A stretch of 64,000 nt of DNA from an uncultured Bacteroidota bacterium (GTDB taxonomy: Bacteria > Bacteroidota > Bacteroidia > Chitinophagales > LD1), in NCBI GenBank assembly GCA_903861145.1, contig CAIOTH010000047.1, forward strand, positions 86,277-150,276. The letters run 5' to 3'. Below, one piece after another: positions 50,727 through 58,997 of this stretch (position 1 is its first letter; each line of letters begins with the position of its first letter). The notes below the pieces were generated by a model. The model saw only the letters and a program-made list of their open reading frames with translations. It was not told the origin of the DNA and did not search any database. The translations under genes and the position numbers were made by a program.

Positions 50727-52712
50727 TTAAAAAGCCCGAATAGCCCGAACGCTACAATTAGCGCTCTTAACGTTGTTGCCATCGCTTCCGGACTGGAATT
50801 GCCACGCCTGCGAACTACTGATTTCGGTAGAGCTCCAGTAATTGCCATTGGAAAAACTGCTAATGCCACCGAATGGTGAATTAGGACCAATATTTCCCAT
50901 CATCTCCACCCCCTCATACAGCGAGGGCAAATACCAATCGGCATAGCCGCCGCCCTGGTAAAGTGCGCACAATTGCGCTGCATAAGTGCCAACACCCTGG
51001 CCAGCTAAAATCATGATGTAATTTAGTTTCCCGCCGAGGATACTGTTCGATGACCCACCTAATGTTGCACCTGTTGCAATATTGGTTCCGTTATACCATT
51101 TCATACCGGTACTTAGGTCGGTGTCGGATGCTATTAATCCATGCAGGCCGTGGTCATATACATAAAACACAATGCCTCCGCCATAACTTTCGCCAATGTA
51201 GTGTAATAAGTGTGTTGAGTCTACAATACCGGTTGCCTGGTTAACTGTTAATATCTGCTCCTTGCCGGCACCCACCGGTAAGCCGGTAATGTGCAAAGCT
51301 TTATTCGGGGTGGTGGCACTAATATCCAGTTTGGCAACCGGCGTGCCGGTCCCAATGCCTACATCCGCATTGTTACCTAAAATAAGAGCATTGGATTGAC
51401 CGACAAGTGCATTAGCGCCTATGGCGGTAGCATTACTTAAATTATTGGTTGAAACATTGGCCTGGTAACCAATTGCCGTATTGCCACTGCCGGTACTATT
51501 TGCGCTTAGGGCGTAATAACCAATGGCCGTGTTATTGCTATCGGTATTGTTGTATAAAGCATCCATACCGACTGCAACGTTGTTGTTGCCGCTATAAGTT
51601 GAATAAAGCGCCTGGTAACCGGTGGCGGTATTGTTGGCACCGGTTATAAAGCTTGCCTGCTCGCCCATGGCCAATGTGCCAAGTGCGGTATTACCCTGGC
51701 CGGTTGTGCTGCGGTAAAGCGTACCCGAACCCATAGCCACGTTATTTGACCCTGTAGCGTTGTTGTTCATGGCATTAGACCCCATGGATGTATTATTAGC
51801 ACCGGTGGTGTTGGATGACAATACATACGCCCCAAAGCCGCTGTTATTTGAGCCGGTAGCACCATCCAGCACGAGGGTTCCAAAGGCGGAATTGTAGCTA
51901 CCGGTTACGTTGGCCTTAAGGGCGCGGTAGCCGGCTGCCGTGTTGTACTGACCGGTAGTATTGGCATTTAGCGCATTGTAACCAAAGGCGGCATTATTTG
52001 TACGCTGGATGCTTGTTGTTTCATTATTTAATGTGCCGTATCCAAAACCGGTACTTTGATTGCTGTTTACATTTTCAATAATACCGGCCTGGGTGCCGTT
52101 TACTTTTATCATCAGGTCAACATTATCGTTAGTGCCTATATAGTTGGTGCCGGTTATGGTACCTGTATTGCCTGTAAGCCCCCATGCATTAGCCGAACCA
52201 TCGAGACCGGTTGGCCCTGTAGCGCCGGTATTACCTTGTAAGCCTGCTCCTGTAGGCCCTGTAGCGCCCGAAGCCCCACCCAACCCGGTAGCGCCTGTTG
52301 CACCAGTGCCATTACCCGAATACAAAGCATAAGGAACGCTCAATAACTGGCTGGTGCCCATACTTACAAAGTTGGTGCCACCGGTTACATCAACCCCAAC
52401 CTGCAGGTATTTATTACCGCTACCCCAACTTACTGTTGTTAAAGATGAACCGCTGCCAATTTGCGCCGTTGCCAGGCCAAACTGGTTGGTGGTGGCAGTA
52501 TCGGTTTCAGTAAACACAATAGTACCCGATTGCGTAGCATCGTGTATCTGAAACTGAAAATTAACCGCGGCGTTTGCAAGCGGCAGCCCTTGTGCATTGC
52601 GTACTACGGCCTGGTAATTCATTAGCTGCGGGGCCTGTGCCTGAGCGCCAACAATAAATACCACCATTGCTATTAAACCAATGATACAACGAACGGAGTA
52701 GCTAGTTTTCAT
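50727..52712 (-). CDS. secreted collagen-like/head-repeat protein with DUF1566-type C-terminus
   Basis: 661 residues from the ATG at 52712 (MKTSYSVRCIIGLIAMVVFI signal). After an N-terminal domain (LMNYQAVVRNAQGLPLANAAV) come Gly-rich GATG/TGPTG collagen-like triplets (about residues 150-190), then about ten head-like repeats of the form N-N-T-A-x-G-Y-x-A-L with TGxxNT spacing, as in YadA/Hia-type adhesins. The C-terminus resembles the DUF1566 lectin-like domain (WYLPSLYEGVEMM, YWSSTEISSSQAWQF, VRAIRAF). Probably a trimeric-type surface fibre. No T9SS domain is seen. Confidence 0.85.
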   Translation of the reverse strand: MKTSYSVRCIIGLIAMVVFIVGAQAQAPQLMNYQAVVRNAQGLPLANAAVNFQFQIHDATQSGTIVFTETDTATTNQFGLATAQIGSGSSLTTVSWGSGNKYLQVGVDVTGGTNFVSMGTSQLLSVPYALYSGNGTGATGATGLGGASGATGPTGAGLQGNTGATGPTGLDGSANAWGLTGNTGTITGTNYIGTNDNVDLMIKVNGTQAGIIENVNSNQSTGFGYGTLNNETTSIQRTNNAAFGYNALNANTTGQYNTAAGYRALKANVTGSYNSAFGTLVLDGATGSNNSGFGAYVLSSNTTGANNTSMGSNAMNNNATGSNNVAMGSGTLYRSTTGQGNTALGTLAMGEQASFITGANNTATGYQALYSTYSGNNNVAVGMDALYNNTDSNNTAIGYYALSANSTGSGNTAIGYQANVSTNNLSNATAIGANALVGQSNALILGNNADVGIGTGTPVAKLDISATTPNKALHITGLPVGAGKEQILTVNQATGIVDSTHLLHYIGESYGGGIVFYVYDHGLHGLIASDTDLSTGMKWYNGTNIATGATLGGSSNSILGGKLNYIMILAGQGVGTYAAQLCALYQGGGYADWYLPSLYEGVEMMGNIGPNSPFGGISSFSNGNYWSSTEISSSQAWQFQSGSDGNNVKSANCSVRAIRAF

Positions 52713-52831
52713 CTGCGTAAAATTTGAGTTGTAATATAGGACTATTGCGTTCGAAAACAAAAATAAGTCCGAGGGCTTTCTTTCCGGAAGGATGGGTGCT
52801 ACGCGTAATGGGGGAAATGCAAATACAAAGG

Positions 52832-52868
52832 AACAGCCAGCCCCTTCCGTCCCCTAAAGGGGAAACCA
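52832..52868. repeat. dispersed repeat A, copy 3
   Basis: 37 bp identical to 49962-49998; a more divergent copy is at 40256-40282. Confidence 0.85.
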
Positions 52869-52942
52869 AAGACAAACAGCCAACTCACCCTGGCCGTCGA
52901 CCATCCCTCTGTATGAAAAGTAGAGAGGGGAACGGCCGCTGC

Positions 52943-52976
52943 GCAAACCCTCTAACTCCCGAGGCGGGAGAACCGC
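52943..52976. repeat. dispersed repeat B, solo copy
   Basis: Contains CCCTCTAACTCCCGAGGCGG and continues GAGAACCGC; related to the two inverted copies that flank the DUF559 gene (55290-55322, 55825-55857). Following bases GCAAAAATGCGAAATAC resemble those right of the 55290 copy, so the similarity extends to about 55 bp. Confidence 0.8.
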
Positions 52977-53166
52977 CTGGCAAAAATGCGAAATACAACC
53001 AACGAAAAGGGCTTATAGTAGCGCAAAAAGTGCATTTGCAATTGTACTGCAATTGTTGTGCAAGTTTGTTACAAGAAATATGTAATTATACTGATAAGAT
53101 TAATATTTAACATTTTGAGAGGATAAGTAAACGCTTGTTTTTGCGGTGATGAGCTATGCGGCGCAT

Positions 53167-53174
53167 TATTTTTG
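53167..53174 (+). promoter_or_regulatory. -7 box (TATTTTTG) four bases before a start codon
   Basis: Consensus TAnnTTTG immediately before the ATG at 53179. If used, the transcript would be nearly leaderless. Confidence 0.45.
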
Positions 53175-53178
53175 TGCC

Positions 53179-53448
53179 ATGGAAAACGAAATAAAAACTA
53201 CGCCGAATGCGGCAGATAGATTGAAGGAAGAATACTACAGGCAATCGGAAGCGATTGTTGAACATGCTAAGGCTATTGGGCGCAGGCTATCGGCTGATGA
53301 TATGAAGCAATTGCGAGAACTGAATAAGGCCATTAAAGATTTGAACGAAGCGATTTCGCCTTGCCCTGAGGAGCAGGTAATAGTGATAAGGCCCATGCGC
53401 CCCCAGCCATTTAAACCGTTGGAGATGGACCAGGATAAAAGAGAATAA
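53179..53448 (+). CDS. small helical hypothetical protein
   Basis: 89 residues from the ATG at 53179; a longer frame from 53146 crosses the promoter-like box. Highly charged helical sequence (ADRLKEEYYRQSEAIVEHAKAIGRRLSADDMKQLRELNKAIKDLNEAI) suggests a coiled coil. No signal peptide or known domain. The next gene on the strand is an HTH protein 219 bp away. Confidence 0.55.
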   Translation: MENEIKTTPNAADRLKEEYYRQSEAIVEHAKAIGRRLSADDMKQLRELNKAIKDLNEAISPCPEEQVIVIRPMRPQPFKPLEMDQDKRE

Positions 53449-53530
53449 AAAAACCCGACAACTTCAGGAGTTTCGAGTTTCGAATTTCTGGTTTAAAACC
53501 TCCTCGTAATGGCACCTTTTTTGGAAAAAG

Positions 53531-53558
53531 GTTACAAAGGGTTACAAAAGGTTACAAA
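53531..53558. promoter_or_regulatory. three tandem GTTACAAA units at 10-bp spacing
   Basis: GTTACAAAGG, GTTACAAAAG and GTTACAAATC in direct order, each one helical turn apart, in the 219-bp spacer before the HTH gene at 53668. This is iteron- or operator-like. Confidence 0.6.
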
Positions 53559-53667
53559 TCCCGGAACAGCGCAAAACGGGATGGACCAACTAACTATTAG
53601 GTCCAGCGACTTGATTTTATTACATGCTAAATTTAATTAATTATAAACCACATAAAAACAATTAAAG

Positions 53668-54012
53668 ATGGAACCAACAAACGATGATTTAGAAAGAAAC
53701 CAAACATGGCAAAACAACCAGGTGCTTATTCTTAAAACGATTGACCAACTGGTGCGAAAAAATGAACGGCTGCCCTTGCAAAACGAAATTGCTGAAGAAT
53801 CGGGACTGAGCCGTAAAACGGTTAATATACACTTGAAGGAATACCGGCGGGCACAGCTGGAGATTGACAATTTGGAGCAGTTTAATTTTATGGCCTCGAA
53901 AGTGCTGGGCAAACTAATGGAGAAAGCTATGGATGGCGATATGAGGGCCTCAAGGCTTTCGTTGCAGGTGATGGGGCTTTTGGGGAGGCCGCAGGTGAGT
54001 AAAGGGAAGTAA
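53668..54012 (+). CDS. HTH DNA-binding hypothetical protein
   Basis: 114 residues. A helix-turn-helix-like core is visible in RLPLQNEIAEESGLSRKTVNIHLKEYRRAQ, followed by NLEQFNFMASKVLGKLMEKAMDGDMRASRLSLQVMGLLGRP. No known family name; it could be a small regulator or a terminase-small-subunit-like remnant. The tandem GTTACAAA repeats 110-137 bp upstream could be its sites. Confidence 0.6.
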   Translation: MEPTNDDLERNQTWQNNQVLILKTIDQLVRKNERLPLQNEIAEESGLSRKTVNIHLKEYRRAQLEIDNLEQFNFMASKVLGKLMEKAMDGDMRASRLSLQVMGLLGRPQVSKGK

Positions 54013-54059
54013 GCGCGATATGTTGTGCCACAGTACGAAACAACGTGAGTAAGCGTTGC

Positions 54060-55145
54060 TCAGTTTCTGTCAACAATAAATATGATTTTTTTTAGCTCTG
54101 CTACCTTTTGCGAAAAGGGCTTATCCTTAAGAGTATTTACCAGTGTGGGGTAATCAAAACCCTCAACGTTTTTGAGAAATGTTTCAAGGTAACTTGACTT
54201 TACGGCATAGCCGGCAGATTCGGCAATGGATGACTTGGCATAAATAACGCCTACCACATTACCCTCTTCATCAATTAGTGGTCCGCCGCTATTGCCAAAA
54301 TTAACTGCAGCAGAAATTTGGAACTTGCTGATATCGCCCTGTGCACCACTCTTTGCGCTTATGATGCCGTCTGTAATTTTTACCTCTTTGCCCATGTCAT
54401 CTGCCATTGGAAACCCCAATGCATAAATTTTATCGCCCTGGGCTACACCACTGCTGCGTATGGAGTAAGGAGGTGCATCGAACTTTAAATTTTTATTGGT
54501 TATTTTAATAAGTGCCAAATCGTTAGATGGATCGGTGGCTACAACTGCAGCTGCATATTTAGTAACAAAGTCGCCATCAATACCGGTAACTGTAAGCTCT
54601 TTAGCATCCTGTACGCAATGATTGTTTGTAACCAAATAACCATTTGCCGATATCAAAAAGCAGGTTCCCTGAGCTTTACCACCGGCCTTTTTAACGGCTT
54701 TTTTAATCGGGTGGTCCATGTCTTCTTCCCGCTTCATAGTATTTTTGCTCTTGTCGATAAGCTTTTGTACCTCGCTTTGCTGCACCTCTTTTATTTTTCC
54801 GTCGAACAAAACATAATATTCTTTGCCATTGCTGACATTTAAAACCACTTGGTAGGCACGCGATTGTGCCGGCATATCGCGGGTAGACGGGCAAAACAGG
54901 TTGAGCGTAATTTCAATTTCGCCCTCGGAGTAGATAGTATAATTGATGACCGAGCCTAAACTTAGTATAAAGTTATCCTGGTTGTGCATGGAAACTTCGC
55001 TTCGACAGGCTGCGCCAAAAAACGAGCTATTGCGCACAAAGTGAATAATGGCATGAGGTTTATCTGTATTATCCTGAGCCTTTAAAATTGGCACTATGAT
55101 AAACACCAGCGAAGACACAAGAAGAACGCTAATATATTTTTTCAT
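54060..55145 (-). CDS. secreted trypsin-like serine protease (S1C type)
   Basis: 361 residues with signal peptide. N-terminal domain (about 30-125) is beta-rich (AIIHFVRNSSFFGAACRSEV, DUF2846-like); the protease domain has catalytic His176 (VTNNHCV), Asp209 (SNDLALIKI) and Ser286 (GNSGGPLIDEEGNVVGVI). No PDZ domain is present. It would act in the periplasm. The 5' upstream DNA carries a minus-strand terminator copy and the DUF559 cassette. Confidence 0.88.
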   Translation of the reverse strand: MKKYISVLLVSSLVFIIVPILKAQDNTDKPHAIIHFVRNSSFFGAACRSEVSMHNQDNFILSLGSVINYTIYSEGEIEITLNLFCPSTRDMPAQSRAYQVVLNVSNGKEYYVLFDGKIKEVQQSEVQKLIDKSKNTMKREEDMDHPIKKAVKKAGGKAQGTCFLISANGYLVTNNHCVQDAKELTVTGIDGDFVTKYAAAVVATDPSNDLALIKITNKNLKFDAPPYSIRSSGVAQGDKIYALGFPMADDMGKEVKITDGIISAKSGAQGDISKFQISAAVNFGNSGGPLIDEEGNVVGVIYAKSSIAESAGYAVKSSYLETFLKNVEGFDYPTLVNTLKDKPFSQKVAELKKIIFIVDRN

Positions 55146-55250
55146 GGAGTGAGTTTTCTATACTGAAACGAAGTATAATTATAGGAAAAAAAATACATTT
55201 TTCCCAAGGGCTACTTTCGCATAAGTAAGAAGGTTACTTTGCCGTGTTTA

Positions 55251-55286
55251 TAAAACAAAAAGCCCCCGCCATGAGAAAGCGAGGGC
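55251..55286 (-). terminator. terminator, left copy (direct repeat left of DUF559 cassette)
   Basis: Stem GCCCTCGC/GCGGGGGC (one mismatch) with TTTCTCATG loop and T-run on the minus strand. It is a 36-bp near-exact copy (one mismatch) of 55872-55907. No minus-strand gene ends just upstream of it, unlike the right copy. Confidence 0.75.
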
Positions 55287-55289
55287 TTC

Positions 55290-55322
55290 GCAACCCTCTA
55301 ACTCCCGAAGCGGGAGAACCGC
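55290..55322 (+). repeat. repeat B, left inverted copy
   Basis: 33 bp, reverse complement of 55825-55857 with one mismatch in the loop (CTCCCGAAGCGGGAG). Together they flank the DUF559 gene. Confidence 0.9.
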
Positions 55323-55400
55323 TACGCAGAAATGCAAAACACACGAAGCCCCATTAGACGGCACTATATGCGATAAGGAATTCATTAATATATTTAACTG

Positions 55401-55799
55401 ATGAAAGCCGGTGATGGAATGCCGATGTACTATGGAGCTAAGCCCAAATTATTTGAGTTTGCCAAAAGAATGAGGTATGCGCCAACAGAAGCTGAAAGAT
55501 TAATGTGGGAGATCTTAACCCGCTTTGAATTTCGGCAACACAAGTTCAGAAGACAACATCCCATATCTAAATACATTGCTGATTTTTATAGTAACCTACT
55601 GATACTTGTAGTTGAAATAGATGGTGGCTATCATCTTAAGTCGGCGCAAAAAGAATTTGATGGCTTTAGAGATGAAGACATGTATCAATTGGGAATTCAG
55701 GTTCTTCGATTTACTGATGATGAGGTTATACATAGACCCGAGGAAGTGGTAAGCAGATTGAGGGACTATATTATTTTACAAAAGAAAGAATTGCGTTAA
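55401..55799 (+). CDS. DUF559 endonuclease-like protein
   Basis: 132 residues (ATG at 55401, alternatives at 55419 and 55425). DUF559 belongs to the restriction-endonuclease-like/Vsr superfamily: KPKLFEFAKRMRYAPTEAERLMWEIL, FEFRQHKFRRQHPISKYIADFYSN, LILVVEIDGGYH with the D/E-x-D/E-type catalytic acids and LGIQVLRFTDDEVI. Flanked by inverted repeat B copies and, outside these, a direct duplication of the neighbouring operon's terminator. Confidence 0.85.
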   Translation: MKAGDGMPMYYGAKPKLFEFAKRMRYAPTEAERLMWEILTRFEFRQHKFRRQHPISKYIADFYSNLLILVVEIDGGYHLKSAQKEFDGFRDEDMYQLGIQVLRFTDDEVIHRPEEVVSRLRDYIILQKKELR

Positions 55800-55824
55800 C
55801 GACCTCATTTGTATTAAAAGCGAG

Positions 55825-55857
55825 GCGGTTCTCCCGTTTCGGGAGTTAGAGGGTTGC
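55825..55857 (-). repeat. repeat B, right inverted copy
   Basis: 33-bp inverted partner of 55290-55322 (32 of 33 identical), 25 bp after the DUF559 stop. Confidence 0.9.
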
Positions 55858-55871
55858 GCCGCGGTATTTTT

Positions 55872-55907
55872 TAAAATAAAAAGCCCCCGCCATGAGAAAG
55901 CGAGGGC
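55872..55907 (-). terminator. terminator of the PadR/PspC operon (right copy)
   Basis: Stem GCCCTCGC/GCGGGGGC with T-run on the minus strand, 70 bp after the RDD gene stop. Near-exact copy of 55251-55286. Confidence 0.85.
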
Positions 55908-55977
55908 CGAACCAACCAACTATAGAAAACTTGCGATAACCTATGCGTATGGTAGGATGTTTTTGTGAGTGATAATG

Positions 55978-56436
55978 TTATTGATTGACTACCAATGTAT
56001 CGGCAATTTTATCGTGCAGGCCTTGCTTGCGGTCATCAAAAATGATCATAAGGTAGCCTATATACAGAATGAACATGGATAGGTATTTTGAAAGGTTGCG
56101 TAACAGTGCTTTAGGAAATGCAATGGCCGCACCGGTTACATCAACCACTTTAATGCCCACCGCCATTTTGCCAACTGTTGCCTGGTATTTGCTCGACTCC
56201 ATATAGGCATAGTAAAGCACCGTAAGAGCGGCCTCTAAAATGTTGTAGCCAAAATACCTGAGGCCAAGGTGTAACGGGCCGAGGTCCCAATTGTCAATAT
56301 CCCAATCAAAGGGCGAACCCCACCATTTGAAAAACAGGATAGAGAAAAAAGCATGTAACAAAAACCAGTCTATAAAAAAGGCTATCAGCCTTTTGGTGCC
56401 GGTGGCAAAATCGTTGTTTGATGAAATGACTTGCAT
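55978..56436 (-). CDS. RDD-family membrane protein
   Basis: 152 residues of RDD type: KRLIAFFIDWFLLHAFFSILFF (R-D motif in helix 1), VGKMAVGIKVVDVTG and DDRKQGLHDKIADTLVV at the end. Three membrane segments. It closes a minus-strand run after DUF2807, PspC and PadR genes; a role with PspC in membrane stress is plausible. Confidence 0.85.
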   Translation of the reverse strand: MQVISSNNDFATGTKRLIAFFIDWFLLHAFFSILFFKWWGSPFDWDIDNWDLGPLHLGLRYFGYNILEAALTVLYYAYMESSKYQATVGKMAVGIKVVDVTGAAIAFPKALLRNLSKYLSMFILYIGYLMIIFDDRKQGLHDKIADTLVVNQ

Positions 56437-56466
56437 ATAATTAGGGTTAATTCTGTTATTAAATGA

Positions 56467-57186
56467 TTAGTCTTTTTTCTGTACGCGGCCAACGCCTTCG
56501 CTTTTAAGTTCTTTTACCTCGCCGGGGCCTTTATAATACAAGGCGCCCACGGCCGCCGAGCGGATGTAAAAAACGCTATCGGCATATACCTCGGTAATAC
56601 CTACCGATGTGCTGTGAATCATAAGTATGCGTGCTTTAAGATTGAATGCGGACAAGGCACCCACGCTTTTGTTATTAATGCGCACCTCGTAAACATTGCC
56701 GGCCAACTCAGTACTGCCTACCGACTCGAGATTGGCATGCAGGTATTTTGCATTGAGGGTAAGATTAAGCTTGCCCACCGATTCGGAATTCACGTTGATG
56801 CTATCAAGTCTCAGTGTGTCGGCTGAATTAAGTGAGCCTACGGAATTAAAATCCAGATCGGTTATTTTTTTGATGTTGATATACACCTTCATTTTTGTTG
56901 AGCGGCTAACCGAAACTCCTTTTGCTGTTTTTACAACCAGTTGGTTACCATCATTGGTTACGGTAATGGTATTTTGAAGATTATCATCGGTTTCAACTTT
57001 TACCGATTCGTCTCCGCCGTTCTGCGAAATTTCAACCGGAAAAGTTCCGTCAACCGCTATTTTGGTGAAGGGGGTAACCGTTCTTTGCTCAGTGGTTACG
57101 TGTCCGTTTCCTCTTTTTCCGAACCGGTGGCAGGAAGAAAGAAATACAAGGGCCGTGGCGGCAAGCAGTACTAAATATGTTCTCAT
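56467..57186 (-). CDS. head-GIN (DUF2807) lipoprotein
   Basis: 239 residues with lipobox SSC (Cys19). The DUF2807 beta-solenoid features regularly repeating short strands: VEISQNGGDESVKVETDD, SVGSLNSADTLRLDSINVNSESVGKLNL, SVGSTELAGNVYEV, SVGALSAFNL, SVGITEVYAD. The repeating S-V-G turn is prominent. Co-directional with PspC (23 bp away) and RDD. Confidence 0.85.
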   Translation of the reverse strand: MRTYLVLLAATALVFLSSCHRFGKRGNGHVTTEQRTVTPFTKIAVDGTFPVEISQNGGDESVKVETDDNLQNTITVTNDGNQLVVKTAKGVSVSRSTKMKVYINIKKITDLDFNSVGSLNSADTLRLDSINVNSESVGKLNLTLNAKYLHANLESVGSTELAGNVYEVRINNKSVGALSAFNLKARILMIHSTSVGITEVYADSVFYIRSAAVGALYYKGPGEVKELKSEGVGRVQKKD

Positions 57187-57209
57187 GGTTTTTGGTTTAT
57201 ATGGTTGGG

Positions 57210-58994
57210 TTAAAAGTCCTTGTCGTCGTTACTATCGTCCTTGTCCTTATCATCTTTGTCTTGTTTCTCTTTGTCTTCGCCATGATGATGCTTGTCCAAC
57301 GTCTTAAGTTTCTCTTCCACATGTTTCAATTTCTTCTCTACCTTTTGCATGTGGTCGTCGTTATCCTTCATATCGCCACTGGCGTTTTTATGGTTCTCGC
57401 CGGCTATGCATTTTACCTTACCGTCCTCAACTGTCCAGGTGGTGTTGGCGAAATAGGTATCGTCGTAGTTAGGGTCGCCCTTAACGTTGGTAGACCATAG
57501 GTCAATGTTATCGGCAAAGGTTATTTGCTTGCCCTTAGGTACTGCAATCCTGATTTTCATTTTTTGAGCGCGCCATTTGCTGCTTTTAAGAATGTAATAG
57601 TCAAGCGGCAGTTTTAAAACAGAATCGGATTGGCTGAAAGCGTAAACAACCATTTGTGCATTTCTATCAGCATCGCCTATGTTTTTGCCGTGTGCGGTTA
57701 TAATTTCCTGGATATAGAATGAATCATTTTCGGAAGCCATTAATTGCAATGAAGGTTTGCCTAGTGGTATGCGGCTGATATCGTTCAGGTCAAAGCCATT
57801 GATGATAATTTCGCCCTGTGGATTTACATTGAAATGCTCATCGATATTGTCATCCCAGTCCTTGCTTAGCTTTCTGCCGGCCGAATCGGTAAGCTGCACA
57901 TACAGTGAACCATGAGATGGTTGCACCAAAACAATTTCCTGCTTTTGAGTGCTTGGTTGTTTAAAGTTACTGACCACTTTGCCAACCGAGAAGAATAAAA
58001 ACAGAAGGCCTATTAACCAGCCGGCAAACAACCCCCATTTTAACCACCTTACCCGTGAGCGCTGACCTAACAATATTTTAAGACCCAAATAAATAAGTGC
58101 AATTAACGGAGTGGCCAGGAATAAAAGAAAGCCAAAGCTGAAATTGCGGATAACGGAACCCGAGTCGACAATGATGTGTGAGGCCTCATTATATTGAGTG
58201 CCACCCATTACATAAAAGGCGAAGAAACAGGCCGCCACAGCCACTAATAATATCATGGCAAGGAAGATATCGAACACAGCAAAAATCTTTAAAAACACAC
58301 GCAGGATGGATAGTGTTGCATCCCATAGGCGCTCGAAAATGTTTTGCTCTTTTACAAAGTTGTGTACCGATTCACCGGCACGGCCGGCGGCTTCTTTAAT
58401 CTCCTTCTCAATGGTGTTGATGTTTACCGGTTCGCCTTTCATTTGCAGCTTTTCGGCAGCAGTTTGGGCCTTAGGGATTATTACCAGTAACAGTATGTAA
58501 ACAAACAGGATGGTACCGGATGTAAAGAAGATGAGTATAAGCGCAGCTATACGCATCCAAACAGGGTCGGCAATACCGAAGTAGTGGCAAAGGCCCGAAA
58601 TAACACCGCCCACTTTAGCATCGTCCGGGTCGCGGAACAATCTTTTCTTTATAGGAGCAGTTGTTGCTGTAGAAGAAGAAGTAGTTGCACCTTGGGCGGA
58701 ACCTGTGGTGGTGCCTGCTTCTTCGGTTTCTTCACCGGCTATATCTTCGGGCTTACCCATAGCATCGGTTACAAACTGAACATCTTCAACGCCAATTACC
58801 TCTTTGCTTTTTTCAAGCCGCTGGTTCAGCATTTCGGCTATACGTGCCTCAATGTCGTTCATAATTTCAGCGCGCTCGGCTTCGTTATTGAACTTTCGTT
58901 TAAGGGCCTCCAGGTAGTTATGAAGGAGTTCGAAAGCGTTCTCATCTATAATGAAGGCCAACCCTCCCAGGTTTATGTTTAATGTTTTTCTCAT
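57210..58994 (-). CDS. PspC-domain membrane protein
   Basis: 594 residues. N-terminal helical region (about 1-110, ending in a Thr-rich linker), PspC domain (KRLFRDPDDAKVGGVISGLCHYFGIADPVWMRIAALILIFF), further membrane helices (AVFDIFLAMILLVAVAACFFAFY, FLLFLATPLIALIYLGLKILL, LKWGLFAGWLIGLLFLFFSVG) and a C-terminal beta-rich plus charged Lys/Asp-rich tail (HGEDKEKQDKDDKDKDDSNDD). PspC-type proteins sense envelope stress. It is translated 3 bp after PadR. Confidence 0.92.
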   Translation of the reverse strand: MRKTLNINLGGLAFIIDENAFELLHNYLEALKRKFNNEAERAEIMNDIEARIAEMLNQRLEKSKEVIGVEDVQFVTDAMGKPEDIAGEETEEAGTTTGSAQGATTSSSTATTAPIKKRLFRDPDDAKVGGVISGLCHYFGIADPVWMRIAALILIFFTSGTILFVYILLLVIIPKAQTAAEKLQMKGEPVNINTIEKEIKEAAGRAGESVHNFVKEQNIFERLWDATLSILRVFLKIFAVFDIFLAMILLVAVAACFFAFYVMGGTQYNEASHIIVDSGSVIRNFSFGFLLFLATPLIALIYLGLKILLGQRSRVRWLKWGLFAGWLIGLLFLFFSVGKVVSNFKQPSTQKQEIVLVQPSHGSLYVQLTDSAGRKLSKDWDDNIDEHFNVNPQGEIIINGFDLNDISRIPLGKPSLQLMASENDSFYIQEIITAHGKNIGDADRNAQMVVYAFSQSDSVLKLPLDYYILKSSKWRAQKMKIRIAVPKGKQITFADNIDLWSTNVKGDPNYDDTYFANTTWTVEDGKVKCIAGENHKNASGDMKDNDDHMQKVEKKLKHVEEKLKTLDKHHHGEDKEKQDKDDKDKDDSNDDKDF

Positions 58995-58997
58995 GAC

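Larger units (their letters stand above)
52713..53178. other. repeat-rich spacer
   Basis: 466 bp without a credible gene. It carries dispersed repeat A (52832-52868), an inverted CCCTCT/AGAGGGG pair near 52908-52930, repeat B (52943-52976) and, at its right end, the -7 box at 53167. A frame across it (52724-53110) translates repeat sequence and is rejected. Confidence 0.7.

Noticed and set aside
52724..53110. Open frame of 128 codons in the repeat-rich spacer
   Set aside because: It translates dispersed repeats A and B (segments such as QPLPSPKGETK) and has no protein-like composition.
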